The notes: generated by a model not told the origin, from the sequence alone. A stretch of DNA of 43,058 nucleotides from BQJD01 sp965652415 (GCA_965652415.1 CBFGVH010000012.1:1-43058); one strand, 5' to 3'; positions 26,480 to 34,908 are shown, counted from the stretch's first letter. Translations and numbers: made by a program.

Positions 26480-26588
26480 GGGCAAATGTCAGCCATACCG
26501 GGTTGCACGACACCCCGCGCCCGGCGGCCGCCCGTTCCCGGGTCGGCCGCCGTGCACGGGGTGGTTCAAGACGATATCGAGGCGGATC

Positions 26589-27545
26589 CTACTCCAGGAT
26601 GCCGGCCGACTTGGCCGCCTCGATGTAGGCCGACTTGCGTGCCTCCATGAACTCGGACATGTCATCGTAGGACACGTCCATCATGGCGAAGCCGCCGTCG
26701 AGCATCTTCTTCTGGAACTCTGGATCGGCGTTTATCTCGGCGATCATGTCCGACCACTGCTTGCGCAGGTCTTCCGGCGTAGAATCCGGAACGGCGATGC
26801 CGCGGTAGGCGCCGCCGACCAGTTCATAGCCCAGTTCCTTGAAAGTGGGCACGTCGGGGAACAGCGGGTGACGCTCTTCCATGGCCACGGCCAGCATGCG
26901 GACCTGGTCGCCCTGCGCGGCGCCGACGGTGGTGTAGCCCCATTGGGCACCGACCTGGCCGCCGAGAAGGGCCGTCACGCTGGCGCCGGTGCCCTTGAAG
27001 GCCACGTAGGTGGTCTGGATGCCGGCCAGGTTGTCGAATGCAACCTGGGCGAGATGGTTGGCCGAGCCCTTGCCGGAGCCCGAGAATACGGCCTTGCCGG
27101 GATTGGCCTTGGCGAATTCGACGAGATCCTCGAGGGTCTGGAACTCGCTGTCGGCCTTCACCACGATGGCGTCGGGCGTGTAGTGGAACCAGTACACGGG
27201 CACCAGGCCGTCGGTGGTGTAGCCGACGTCCTTCTGGGCCGGCTGGATCACCACGTGGGGCAGGTTGATGCCCATGATCTTGTAGCCGTCGTCGGCATAG
27301 GTGTTCAGCTCGGCCCAGCCGACTGCGCCGCCGCCGCCGGGCTTGTAGGAGACGACCAGATCCTGGCCGAATTTGTCCTTGAAGAACGGCTGCTGCAGCC
27401 GCGCGGAAATATCGGACTCGCCGCCCGGTCCGAACGGAATGATGTAGTCGACCGGCTTGTCGGGAAAGGCGAGCGCGGTGCCTGTGCCGGCGAGGGTAAG
27501 CGCCGACGCGGCAGCGAGGGAAAAGAACGTGCGTCTTGAAAGCAT
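26589..27545 (-). CDS. tctC: Tripartite tricarboxylate transporter substrate-binding protein (TctC/Bug)
   Basis: A 318-residue exported binding protein of the Bug family. The N-terminus LSRRTFFSLAAASALTLAG has adjacent arginines followed by a hydrophobic run, so Tat export is possible, although Sec cannot be excluded. The family opening FPDKPVDYIIPFGPGGESD follows the cleavage region, and the pocket segments NLPHVVIQPAQ and KAVFSGSGKGSANHLAQV are intact. The ATG at 27545 has AAGGAGA seven bases upstream. It leads the operon with tctA and tctB. Bug proteins bind many carboxylates, amides and nicotinate-like ligands; which one cannot be told here. Confidence 0.9.
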   Translation of the reverse strand: MLSRRTFFSLAAASALTLAGTGTALAFPDKPVDYIIPFGPGGESDISARLQQPFFKDKFGQDLVVSYKPGGGGAVGWAELNTYADDGYKIMGINLPHVVIQPAQKDVGYTTDGLVPVYWFHYTPDAIVVKADSEFQTLEDLVEFAKANPGKAVFSGSGKGSANHLAQVAFDNLAGIQTTYVAFKGTGASVTALLGGQVGAQWGYTTVGAAQGDQVRMLAVAMEERHPLFPDVPTFKELGYELVGGAYRGIAVPDSTPEDLRKQWSDMIAEINADPEFQKKMLDGGFAMMDVSYDDMSEFMEARKSAYIEAAKSAGILE

Positions 27546-27595
27546 TGACGTCTCCTTCAAGTGATGATTTTCAGGTGAATTGATGCCGAAGACGC

Positions 27596-27601
27596 ATTCT
27601 A
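27596..27601 (-). promoter_or_regulatory. -10 candidate for the tct operon
   Basis: TAGAAT on the minus strand, about 44 bases before the tctC start after allowing for the start site. No -35 is recognisable, so confidence is low. Confidence 0.3.
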
Positions 27602-27682
27602 GCGCTTTTGGGGATGCACCGGGGCCGCCGGGCACGCTCATTAGGCATTTTCGAAAAGGACGCCGCCGGACAGCGGCGAGAA

Positions 27683-28156
27683 TCAGCCGGGTGGAATATC
27701 GGCGGCCTTGAAGGCCTCGGCCAGCGCCTGGGGCGTGTGCTTGCGAAGTTCCTTGAGCGAGTGCAGTTGTTCCTTGTCACACGCCGTGCAGCGGTACACG
27801 GGCATGGTCAACTCCACCGCGAAAGGATCGATCTTGTCCAGCGAGACGTCGATCGAGAAGGTGTGGCGATGATCCGGCTTCGGCGCGAGTTCCGCGCCGC
27901 AGCCCTCGCAGAGAAAGCGCTTGCGAATCAGGCCTTTCTCCTCGCCGGCGGGCAATTCAGGCTCGTCCTGCTGCATGAGATGGTCCAGCAGCTCGGCGGG
28001 GAACGTGGCGCGAACGAACTGGCGGTGACCTTCGCTGCAGGCAACCACCGGCATGTTGCGGACGGTGACGGTCAGCGGATCGTCGCTGCCCGCGGCGCTG
28101 TCGAGGGTGGTCGGTGCGACTTCGGCGTCGCAGCGATTGCACGATCTGGAGGTCAT
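27683..28156 (-). CDS. Protein with two tandem zinc-ribbon units
   Basis: A 157-residue cytoplasmic protein that I do not recognise as a named family. It looks like an internal duplication. Unit 1 has CNRC (6-9), then NMPVVACSEGH (34-44). Unit 2 has CEGC (83-86), then TMPVYRCTAC (117-126). In both, a CxxC knuckle, a charged linker and a DP(L/F)xVxV strand lead to a second Cys pair, though in unit 1 the last Cys is replaced by His44. The layout resembles YgiT/MqsA-type zinc fingers. The ATG at 28156 is preferred because CTGGAGG-like purines precede it and the longer form is Pro/Gly-rich. It could bind nucleic acid or protein; there is no direct evidence for either. Confidence 0.68.
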   Translation of the reverse strand: MTSRSCNRCDAEVAPTTLDSAAGSDDPLTVTVRNMPVVACSEGHRQFVRATFPAELLDHLMQQDEPELPAGEEKGLIRKRFLCEGCGAELAPKPDHRHTFSIDVSLDKIDPFAVELTMPVYRCTACDKEQLHSLKELRKHTPQALAEAFKAADIPPG

Positions 28157-28346
28157 CGTGGCGTCCTCCGTGCTGGAGCACCGGGGACCGGGGCGGCCGC
28201 GGCCGCCGGCTGGCCACGGGGTCATGGGCAGGTCCCCGGAACCGGGACACGTCGTTTCGACCCCTGGCCGGCCATCTAACCACATCCGCCGCCCCGGCTC
28301 AACGCCGCGCGGGCAGCGCACCCGGGGCCCGACAGACCGGAACGGA

Positions 28347-29435
28347 TCAGACCGCCCGCCGGCTGACGAACCAGACGTTCATCGGGTCGTGCTCCAGCAC
28401 GTGGCGGGCGACCTCAGTGAATCCCGCCGCGCGCAGCATCCGCTCCGCGGTCTCCCAGCCCCACATGGTGCCGAGTCCCTCGCCGCCCTGGCCGATCGAC
28501 ACCGGCGTGCAGTGGGAGAAGGACACGGTGTACAGCAGCGAGGCCATGGGAAATTCGCGATTGTTCTCGAGCTTCGCCGAGGCGCCGATGTCCTGCATCA
28601 GGTACACGCCGCCGGGCTTCAGGCTGCGATGCAGTCGAACCAGCAGGTCCTGCGGGTCCTTCTGGTCGTGGACCGCGTCGAAGGTGGTGACGAAATCCCA
28701 CGCGTGCTCCTGGTCGAAACCGGACATGTCGAGAGTTTCGAAGCGGATATTGGAAAGACCCAGTTCACGTACGCGCGCTGCGGCGTGCTCGATGGCATCG
28801 GCGCACAGGTCGTAACCGGTGAACCGGCTCGCCGGGTAGCGACGCGCCATCTCGATCAGGGCGCGGCCGCGGCCGCAACCGGCATCGAGCACGTCGATGC
28901 CCTTCTCGAGCCGGCCTTCGATGCCCTGGACCAGGGGCAGCACGGAGTCGAACAGCCTGGCGACCACGGTCTGCCCGCTGTCTTCTTCCATGACCTGGTG
29001 CATGCAGGGGTAGTCGCTGTAGCGGGTGCCCTCGCCGGTCCTCAGGCACTCGAGCAGGCGGTCCTGGGCCGCGCCGACGAGCGGAACCATCTGGGCATAG
29101 ACGGCGATGTTGTCGGGACTCGCCGCACGGGTCAGGAAGGCGGCGCGCTCCGGCGGCAGATGATAGGCCTTGGCGAACGGGTCGTAGTCAACGATGTCGG
29201 CCATGACCATCACCGCCAGCCACTCGCGTACGTAGCGCTCGGCGAGACCGGCGCGCGTCGCGATTTCGTCGCTCGTGGCCGGCTCCATGGACGCCATGAC
29301 GTCGAACAGTCCGCTGACGTGTCCGACGGAAATCATCACCGACCGGGCGCCGGCGTCTATCACGCCACACAGCCGTTCGGCAAACGCTTCGGGGGTCTCG
29401 CGCGCCGGCGCGAGGTCAATGGCCTGGTTGGTCAT
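28347..29435 (-). CDS. SAM-dependent methyltransferase with winged-helix-like N-terminus
   Basis: A 362-residue class I methyltransferase. Residues about 30-105 form a small helical domain resembling the winged-helix dimerisation region of O-methyltransferases (TSDEIATRAGLAERYVREWL). The SAM loop is DVLDAGCGRG (181-190), with Asp204-like acidic residues after it. The later motif DFVTTFDAVHDQKDP and LKPGGVYLMQDIGAS are typical. It resembles the Rv2258c-type family of unknown substrate. The start at 29435 has a perfect AAAGGAGAT ribosome site. It is divergent from a GlxA-type regulator 110 bp away, which probably controls it. Confidence 0.83.
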   Translation of the reverse strand: MTNQAIDLAPARETPEAFAERLCGVIDAGARSVMISVGHVSGLFDVMASMEPATSDEIATRAGLAERYVREWLAVMVMADIVDYDPFAKAYHLPPERAAFLTRAASPDNIAVYAQMVPLVGAAQDRLLECLRTGEGTRYSDYPCMHQVMEEDSGQTVVARLFDSVLPLVQGIEGRLEKGIDVLDAGCGRGRALIEMARRYPASRFTGYDLCADAIEHAAARVRELGLSNIRFETLDMSGFDQEHAWDFVTTFDAVHDQKDPQDLLVRLHRSLKPGGVYLMQDIGASAKLENNREFPMASLLYTVSFSHCTPVSIGQGGEGLGTMWGWETAERMLRAAGFTEVARHVLEHDPMNVWFVSRRAV

Positions 29436-29545
29436 CGTTCGATCTCCTTTGGATAACATGGCAATCAAGGCCGCGTATCGTGGACCGCGCCGGAGCGATT
29501 TGTTAGAGTTTTTCCGGACAGAAAAAGGCCGCACGTGCCACATTC

Positions 29546-30598
29546 ATGGAGAAATCACCCGCTATCGCCCGCCAGCCAACTCCGCCGCGGGCCCTGATTC
29601 TCGCCCTCCCGGAGAGTTCCGGCATCGTCCTGTACGGCTTCTACGAGGTGCTCACCACCTTCGGCCCGGCATGGGGCGAGCTGATTGGCGAGGCGCGGGC
29701 CCACATGCGCTTCGACACGCGCATCGTCTCTATCGACGGCGAACCGTTCGACTGCCTGGGCGGCGTGCCGGTACGGCCGCACGGTGCCATCGCAGGCGAG
29801 GCCGTGCCGGACGTCGTCATCATCACCGACCTCGCGGTAGATCCGCACGAGGACCACCAGCACCGCTGGCAAGCCGTCGAGCCGTGGGTGAGGGAAATGT
29901 ACGAAGCCGGCGCCATGGTCTGCTCGGTGTGTTCCGGCTCCCTGCTGCTGGCCTGCGCCGGACTGCTCGACAGGCGGCCGGCAACCACCCACTGGGCCTT
30001 CGTCGACCACTTCCGTCGCTTCTTCCCCGCCGTCGACCTGAAGCCCGAGCGCATCCTGCTCTCCGCCGACGCCGACGGCCGCCTCGTGACAGCGGGCGGG
30101 ATGTCGGCCTGGGAGGACCTCGCCCTGCACCTGGTCGCGCGCTTTTTCGGCGAGGCGGCGGCGATCAACACCGCCAAGCTGTTCGTGTTCGGCGACCGCG
30201 GCGAAAGCCAGCTCCCCTACGCGGTGCGCATTGCGCCGCGACGTCACGGCGACGCCGCCGTCGCCGGCGCCCAACGATGGGTGGACAAACACTTCGCCGA
30301 GCCGCATTGCGTCGGCCCAATGGTCGACGTCTCCGGGCTTGCCGAGCGCACGTTCAAGCGCCGCTTCCGCAAGGCCACCGGCATGACGCCGGTCGAATAC
30401 GTCCAGGGCCTTCGCATCGACGAGGCCAAGCGGCTCCTCGAGACCGGCGACGACCCGATCGATTCGATATCGCAGCGGGTCGGCTACGAGGACCCGACAT
30501 CCTTTCGCCGCCTTTTCAAGCGCGCCACGGGTCTCACGCCCGGCCGCTACCGCCGGCGCTACCGGAAGATCGCGACACCGGGGCCGTGGCGCACGTAG
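29546..30598 (+). CDS. GlxA-family AraC-type transcriptional regulator
   Basis: A 350-residue regulator. Residues about 14-210 are a DJ-1/PfpI-like domain with the elbow Cys in CSVCSGSLLLA (about 126-136), and residues about 245-340 hold two AraC-type helix-turn-helices (VSGLAERTFKRRFRKATGMTP and ISQRVGYEDPTSFRRLFKR). In this family the N-terminal domain senses an amine or amide ligand (choline, carnitine, arginine or similar) and is not an active amidase. It is divergent from the methyltransferase gene. The REP cluster starts six bases after its stop. Confidence 0.87.
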   Translation: MEKSPAIARQPTPPRALILALPESSGIVLYGFYEVLTTFGPAWGELIGEARAHMRFDTRIVSIDGEPFDCLGGVPVRPHGAIAGEAVPDVVIITDLAVDPHEDHQHRWQAVEPWVREMYEAGAMVCSVCSGSLLLACAGLLDRRPATTHWAFVDHFRRFFPAVDLKPERILLSADADGRLVTAGGMSAWEDLALHLVARFFGEAAAINTAKLFVFGDRGESQLPYAVRIAPRRHGDAAVAGAQRWVDKHFAEPHCVGPMVDVSGLAERTFKRRFRKATGMTPVEYVQGLRIDEAKRLLETGDDPIDSISQRVGYEDPTSFRRLFKRATGLTPGRYRRRYRKIATPGPWRT

Positions 30599-30604
30599 CA
30601 CAAT

Positions 30605-30860
30605 GATCGCCGGCAGGCCGGCTTCTACAGTGCCCTGCCCCGGCCCCACGACAAAACGAAACCGCTGTAGGAGCCTGCCTGCAGGCGATTGACGGGGCGG
30701 CCACGGCGCCATGAAAGATCGCCTGCAGCCCGGCTCCCACCGTACCCTGCCCCGGCCCCACGGCGATATCAAACCGCTGTAGGAGCCTGCCTGCAGGCGA
30801 TTGTCGCGGAGGGCACGGCGCCCGGAAACATATCGCCGGCAGGCCGACTCCTACAGTGCC
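30605..30860. repeat. Cluster of five alternating REP-like palindromes (BIME-like)
   Basis: Five units alternate in orientation: 30605-30632 (-), 30663-30691 (+), 30717-30744 (-), 30775-30803 (+) and 30831-30860 (-). The two plus units are identical over 29 bases and begin CGCTGTAGGAGCCTGCC; the minus units are diverged copies with CGCCGGCAGGCCG or similar cores. A block of one minus and one plus unit, joined by a shared spacer CCCTGCCCCGGCCCCACG, repeats with a 112-bp period. The pattern matches proteobacterial REP/BIME elements mobilised by RAYT transposases; none lies in the window. The 400-bp gap between flanking genes holds no coding sequence. Confidence 0.85.
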
Positions 30861-30950
30861 ATTGGTCGTGCAGACGATCCATCGGCGGGCAGGGCGCCTG
30901 TCCGACACCGCGGTCTTCGCGCACCTCGGTGGCCGCCACCACGCACCGTG

Positions 30951-30959
30951 TGCTAGCCT
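30951..30959 (+). promoter_or_regulatory. Extended -10 promoter candidate for the IalB-like gene
   Basis: TGCTAGCCT is an extended -10 element giving a start near 30966 and a 38-base leader. No -35 is evident. Confidence 0.35.
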
Positions 30960-31003
30960 TCGCCCGAGTCGATTCCCGAACCATTCCGATCCAAAGGTAT
31001 CCC

Positions 31004-31552
31004 ATGACAAGGCTGCTCCTGACCGCTGTTTTCGCCGTGGCAACGGCCGTGATCGCCAGCCCGGCGACCCACGCTCAGGATGCGTCGGGTGCAGAACGGT
31101 CCGAAGTCACCACCGAGCGCTTCCGCGATTGGGCGCTGCGCTGCCAGAGTGAAGGCGAAAGGCGGCAGTGCTCGATATTCCAGCGACTGGTGGTCCAGGA
31201 AACCAACCAGGTGGCGCTGAACCTGGTGATCGGCTTCGGCCAGGACGTCGAGGGCAAGCAGGTTCCCATCGCCGTGTTCACGTTTCCTCTCGGCATCTAC
31301 CTGCCCGCAGGAGCGGCCTTCCGGGTTGACGAGGGAGAACCGCAGCGGATGCAGATCGAGCGTTGTTTCAACCGGGGCTGCCAGTCGGCCGTGGCGCTCG
31401 ATCCGGCCCAGCTGGAAACCTTCAAGGCGGGTCGAGAGGCGATCGTGACCATCGGCCAGGACCGCGAGCAGGCGGTCGATCTGCGCGTCTCCCTGAGTGG
31501 TTTCAGCGCGGCCTACGACGCGCTGACCGCGACGAACGCCCGAGGCAATTGA
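31004..31552 (+). CDS. Invasion-associated locus B (IalB)-like periplasmic protein
   Basis: A 182-residue exported protein. A signal peptide covers about residues 1-25 (MTRLLLTAVFAVATAV, ending THAQD). The mature part has the IalB pattern: RFRDWALRCQ, a second Cys in RRQCSIFQRLV, then a long beta-rich segment and the Cys pair ERCFNRGCQSAVAL near residues 125-135, which probably forms disulfides. The family occurs in many non-pathogenic proteobacteria and its function there is unknown. The ATG at 31004 fits the signal peptide and is preceded by AAAGGTAT. Confidence 0.8.
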   Translation: MTRLLLTAVFAVATAVIASPATHAQDASGAERSEVTTERFRDWALRCQSEGERRQCSIFQRLVVQETNQVALNLVIGFGQDVEGKQVPIAVFTFPLGIYLPAGAAFRVDEGEPQRMQIERCFNRGCQSAVALDPAQLETFKAGREAIVTIGQDREQAVDLRVSLSGFSAAYDALTATNARGN

Positions 31553-31611
31553 TCCGGCAGTTGATCGGCGCCTGATCGACCGTTACGGCCGGTGCGAGGA
31601 GCGCCCTTCGC

Positions 31612-31800
31612 TCAGCGAGCCTTGCAGGTGCGAATTCCGAACAGGGAATAGGCCGGGCACCAGCCGACGAGCGCCGTCGCCAATGGCAACAGTCCGATCC
31701 AGCCCCACGGCGTCTGCGGCCCGACGAAAACCAGGGCGATCAAAACGATGCCGACGATGATTCGGACCGCGCGATCGATGCTTCCGACGTTTCTGTTCAT
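31612..31800 (-). CDS. Small membrane protein, DUF2892/YgaP-like
   Basis: A 62-residue protein with two membrane helices (about 10-27 and 35-48) separated by a short PQTPWGW turn. It opens MNRNVGSIDRAVRIIVG and ends WCPAYSLFGIRTCKAR; both ends are typical of DUF2892 proteins, some of which are fused to rhodanese domains in YgaP. The two conserved Cys near the C-terminus may be redox active or bind persulfide. The ATG at 31800 is preferred to a GTG six bases earlier because GGAGGAAG lies five bases before it. Confidence 0.83.
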   Translation of the reverse strand: MNRNVGSIDRAVRIIVGIVLIALVFVGPQTPWGWIGLLPLATALVGWCPAYSLFGIRTCKAR

Positions 31801-31924
31801 GGTCACTTCCTCCGCGATGCGGTTGCCTTGAACGCCGGTATTCTAGGTCCACCGACCGCGTCGCGGCACGGGGTTCACCGCCAGCTTCGTGACGCCGGTC
31901 AACAATTGCCGCAATAATCCCGCA

Positions 31925-33313
31925 TCAGGCCCGGTGCCAACGGGTCTCGCCATCTCGCGCATCCTCGAGCACGACGCCGTGATCGGCGAGGTAGTCGCGG
32001 ATGCGGTCGGCCTCCTCAAAGTCACGCGACGCGCGGGCCTGGCGCCGGCGCTCGATGCAGGCCTCGATCTCCGCCTCGTCCGGCCCATCGGCGGCCGACG
32101 GCGCCCAGCGGAACCACGCGGACGGATCGAGCATGAGCAACCCGAGGAAGCGGCCGGCGGCGGCGAGTGCCGCTCCCGCCTCGCGCCGCTCGGCCTCGTT
32201 CGCGGCGCCGTTGACGACACCGGCGAGGGCGTGCAGTTCGGCGAGCGCCCGCGGGGTGTTGAGATCGTCCTCGAGCGCCGCGAGGATTTGCGGGGTCGGT
32301 TCGGCCTGGCAGCTCTCCCCGCCCTCGATGCCGGCCGCCTCGAGCGCCTTGTACAGGCGGTCGAGCGAAGCCCTGGCCTGCTCGATGGCGGCCGGCGAAA
32401 AGTCCAGGGGCTTGCGGTAATGGCCGGCCAGCAGCGCGTAGCGCACCGCCTCGCCCGGGAAGCGCTCGAGCATCTCGCGCAGGGTGAAGAAGTTGCCGAG
32501 CGACTTGGACATCTTCTCGCCGCCGACCGTGATGTAGCCGTTGTGCACCCAGTAGCGCACGTACTCGCCGCCGCCGTGGACGCAGGTGCTCTGGGCGATC
32601 TCGTTCTCGTGATGGGGGAACACGAGGTCCTGGCCGCCGCCGTGGATGTCGATGGTCCTGCCTAGGTGGACCTCGATCATGGCAGAGCACTCCAGGTGCC
32701 AGCCCGGACGGCCGCGGCCCCAGGGACTGTCCCAGCCGGGCAGTTCCGGCGTCGACGGCTTCCAGAGCACGAAATCGGCCGGATCGCGCTTGTAGGGCGC
32801 CACCTCGACCCGCGCCCCGGCGATCATGTCGTCGCGATTGCGCCGCGACAGCCGGCCGTAGTCCGGCATCGATGCCACGGCGAACAGCACGTGGCCGTCG
32901 GCCACGTAGGCATTGCCCGAGTCCAGCAGCCGTTCGATCATGTCGATCATGGCGTCGACGTGGTCGGTGGCGCGCGGCTCGACGTCCGGAGGCAGCGTGT
33001 TGAGGGCGGCGATATCCTCGTGGAACGCCTCGGCGTAGCGGCGCGCGACCTCGCCGATGCTCTCGCCGCCGTCGATCGCCGCCTGGTTGATCTTGTCGTC
33101 GACGTCGGTGATGTTGCGCGCGTAGACGACCTTCGGGTAGCGGGCGCGCAGCAGCCGGTAGAGCACGTCGAACACCACCACCGGGCGCGCGTTGCCGACG
33201 TGGATGTAGTTGTACACCGTGGGTCCGCACACGTACATCGTCACCCGCTCCGGGTCGGCGGGCACGAAGCGCTCCTTGCGGCGGGTCATGGTGTTGTACA
33301 GCACGATGCTCAT
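31925..33313 (-). CDS. cysS: Cysteinyl-tRNA synthetase
   Basis: A 462-residue class I aminoacyl-tRNA synthetase that charges tRNA-Cys. The HIGH motif is HVGN (38-41) and KMSKS lies at 267-271 (GGEKMSKSLGNF). Zinc ligands are Cys29 (MYVCGPTVYN), Cys209 (WHLECSAM) and His234 in FPHHENEIAQS. The C-terminal helical DALR-like region is present and of normal length. The ATG at 33313 overlaps the hisI stop (ATGA), so the two genes are co-translated. A much longer in-frame extension lacks conserved features and is rejected. Confidence 0.96.
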   Translation of the reverse strand: MSIVLYNTMTRRKERFVPADPERVTMYVCGPTVYNYIHVGNARPVVVFDVLYRLLRARYPKVVYARNITDVDDKINQAAIDGGESIGEVARRYAEAFHEDIAALNTLPPDVEPRATDHVDAMIDMIERLLDSGNAYVADGHVLFAVASMPDYGRLSRRNRDDMIAGARVEVAPYKRDPADFVLWKPSTPELPGWDSPWGRGRPGWHLECSAMIEVHLGRTIDIHGGGQDLVFPHHENEIAQSTCVHGGGEYVRYWVHNGYITVGGEKMSKSLGNFFTLREMLERFPGEAVRYALLAGHYRKPLDFSPAAIEQARASLDRLYKALEAAGIEGGESCQAEPTPQILAALEDDLNTPRALAELHALAGVVNGAANEAERREAGAALAAAGRFLGLLMLDPSAWFRWAPSAADGPDEAEIEACIERRRQARASRDFEEADRIRDYLADHGVVLEDARDGETRWHRA

Positions 33314-33765
33314 GTATCGCCCCTGCCCTCGTACAGTTTGTCCGGGTCGATCAGCGGGTCGCTGACGACCTCGACGACGTCGCCGTCGATGCGGTTGTAG
33401 AAGCAGCTGGCCCGCCCGGTATGACAGGCGGGGCCCTTCTGCTCGACGAGGAGCAGCAGGGTGTCGCCGTCGCAGTCGATGCGCATCTCGCGCAGGTGCT
33501 GCACCTGGCCCGACGTCTCGCCCTTGCGCCAGAGCCGGCTTCGCGAGCGCGAGTAGTAGCAAACCCTGCCAGTGGCGAGGGTCTCGTCGATGGCCTCGAG
33601 GTTCATCCACGCCATCATCAGAACTTCGCCGGTGTCGTACTGCTGGGCGATGGCCGGGATCAACCCGGCGGCGTCGAGCTTGAGCGAGCCGCGCACCTGC
33701 GGCCACGGCAGGGTGCTGCCACGCGCGGCGCGCTCGTTGTCGCGAATGGAACTGGACCGGATCAT
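33310..33765 (-). CDS. hisI: Phosphoribosyl-AMP cyclohydrolase
   Basis: A 151-residue enzyme of histidine biosynthesis that opens the purine ring of phosphoribosyl-AMP. The metal-binding core is DCDGDTLLL (97-105), followed by zinc cysteines Cys114 and Cys121 in GPACHTGRASCFYN. YSRSRSRLWRKGETSG (71-86) is the conserved phosphate/substrate stretch. It is monofunctional, with no HisE domain fused. It overlaps cysS by four bases, away from any other his gene. A possible -10 TATAAT lies upstream on the same strand. Confidence 0.94.
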   Translation of the reverse strand: MIRSSSIRDNERAARGSTLPWPQVRGSLKLDAAGLIPAIAQQYDTGEVLMMAWMNLEAIDETLATGRVCYYSRSRSRLWRKGETSGQVQHLREMRIDCDGDTLLLLVEQKGPACHTGRASCFYNRIDGDVVEVVSDPLIDPDKLYEGRGDT

Positions 33766-33799
33766 GATGGCTCGATCGTCGGGTGTTAAAAAACGTTGA

Positions 33800-33805
33800 A
33801 TTATA
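33800..33805 (-). promoter_or_regulatory. -10 candidate for hisI-cysS
   Basis: A perfect TATAAT on the minus strand, 35 bases before the hisI start codon, in a local AT-rich patch. No -35 is recognisable. Confidence 0.4.
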
Positions 33806-33942
33806 ACGTGCCGCCAGCGACGCCGCTCGCCGCGACCGATAGCCGTGGGCCCTGTGCGGTCGGTTCGACAGTCGGATTCGACAATACCCCGCAGCGGTGA
33901 CGGCGCCGCTTTCATCGGTCATGGACGCCGTGTCCGACCGGC

Positions 33943-33971
33943 TTCGATTCGACGCTTGCTGTGCGTATAAT
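33943..33971 (+). promoter_or_regulatory. Promoter candidate for the rhodanese/DAHP-synthase-like pair
   Basis: TATAAT (33966-33971) is a perfect -10; TTCGAT (33943-33948) with a 17-bp spacer is a poor -35. The start would be near 33978, leaving about 42 bases of leader. Confidence 0.5.
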
Positions 33972-34019
33972 GGCGCGCTGTTGCCAAGCCCGTCCCCACG
34001 TCACGCAATTTCAAGGAAC

Positions 34020-34886
34020 ATGTCCGGACAAGAACCGACAAGGCCCGCCGCGCCGCCGTATTTCATCGAGGCCGAGGAAGCCGAGTCGCTGCTCGGCGGC
34101 GACAACGTCGTCATCGTCGACCTGACCCGGCCCGAAGTCCACGCCCAGCTGCACCTGCCGGGAGCGCAGCCCCTCGAGTACGGCCTGCTGCTCGGCGGCG
34201 TCAAGCCGGCCGTCGGGCTCCTGCCGGACCTCGACCGTCTCAACCAGCTGATGGCGACGCTGGGCATCGGACCCGGCTCGCGCGTCATCGCCTACGACGA
34301 CGAAGGCGGCGGGCGCGCGGCCCGGCTCGCCTGGACGCTGCACGTGATGGGGTTCTTCAACGTCAGCGTCATCGACGGCGGCATCCACGCCTGGGCCAAC
34401 GAGGGCCACCGGGTCACGGCGGAGCCTGCTGTCGCCAACGCACCGGGCGGTTTCTCCGTCGATGAGATCGACGGCGCCGCCCTGGCCGTGAAGGACTACG
34501 TCCTCGCCCGCGTCGAGGACGGCGCGGCGCAGCTCTTCGACAGCCGCACGCTGCCCGAGTACACCGGCGAGCGCGCCGTCGCCCAGCGCGGCGGACACAT
34601 CCCCGGCGCAATCAATCTCAACTGGCAGGACACCATGGACACCTCGCGCAACCTGTGCCTGAAGGACGCGGCCACTTTGGAGGCCATGCTCTCCGAACTC
34701 GGCTTCGACCCCGCGAACGAGGTGATCACCTACTGCCAGACCCACCACCGCTCGGCCCACAGCTACCTGATGCTGCGGCACCTGGGCTTCGAAAAGGTGC
34801 GCGGCTACGCCGGCGCCTGGGCCGAGTGGGGCAACGACCCGTCGCTGCCCGTGGCCACCGGGCCCGAGCCCGGCGGCCTCGCCTGA
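34020..34886 (+). CDS. Two-domain sulfurtransferase (rhodanese family)
   Basis: A 288-residue cytoplasmic rhodanese that moves sulfane sulfur between thiols, cyanide or other acceptors. Domain 1 (about 14-135) is the inactive structural half, with Asp93 (AYDDEGGGR) where a cysteine would be. Domain 2 (about 147-280) has the active-site loop CQTHHRS with Cys239. Family blocks FDSRTLPEYTGE and GHIPGAINL are intact. The CxxxxR loop differs from thiosulfate:cyanide (CRKGVT) and mercaptopyruvate (CGSGVT) types, so its donor is unclear. The ATG at 34020 has AAGGAAC just upstream. It is 22 bp upstream of the DAHP-synthase-like gene, so the two are probably co-transcribed. Confidence 0.88.
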   Translation: MSGQEPTRPAAPPYFIEAEEAESLLGGDNVVIVDLTRPEVHAQLHLPGAQPLEYGLLLGGVKPAVGLLPDLDRLNQLMATLGIGPGSRVIAYDDEGGGRAARLAWTLHVMGFFNVSVIDGGIHAWANEGHRVTAEPAVANAPGGFSVDEIDGAALAVKDYVLARVEDGAAQLFDSRTLPEYTGERAVAQRGGHIPGAINLNWQDTMDTSRNLCLKDAATLEAMLSELGFDPANEVITYCQTHHRSAHSYLMLRHLGFEKVRGYAGAWAEWGNDPSLPVATGPEPGGLA

Positions 34887-34908
34887 CTCTGGAGGCAGTG
34901 CACCGCCC

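Noticed and set aside
33314..33922. N-terminal extension of cysteinyl-tRNA synthetase by about 200 residues
   Set aside because: The extension is an out-of-frame reading of hisI, Arg-rich and unconserved; the ATG at 33313 begins the normal synthetase.
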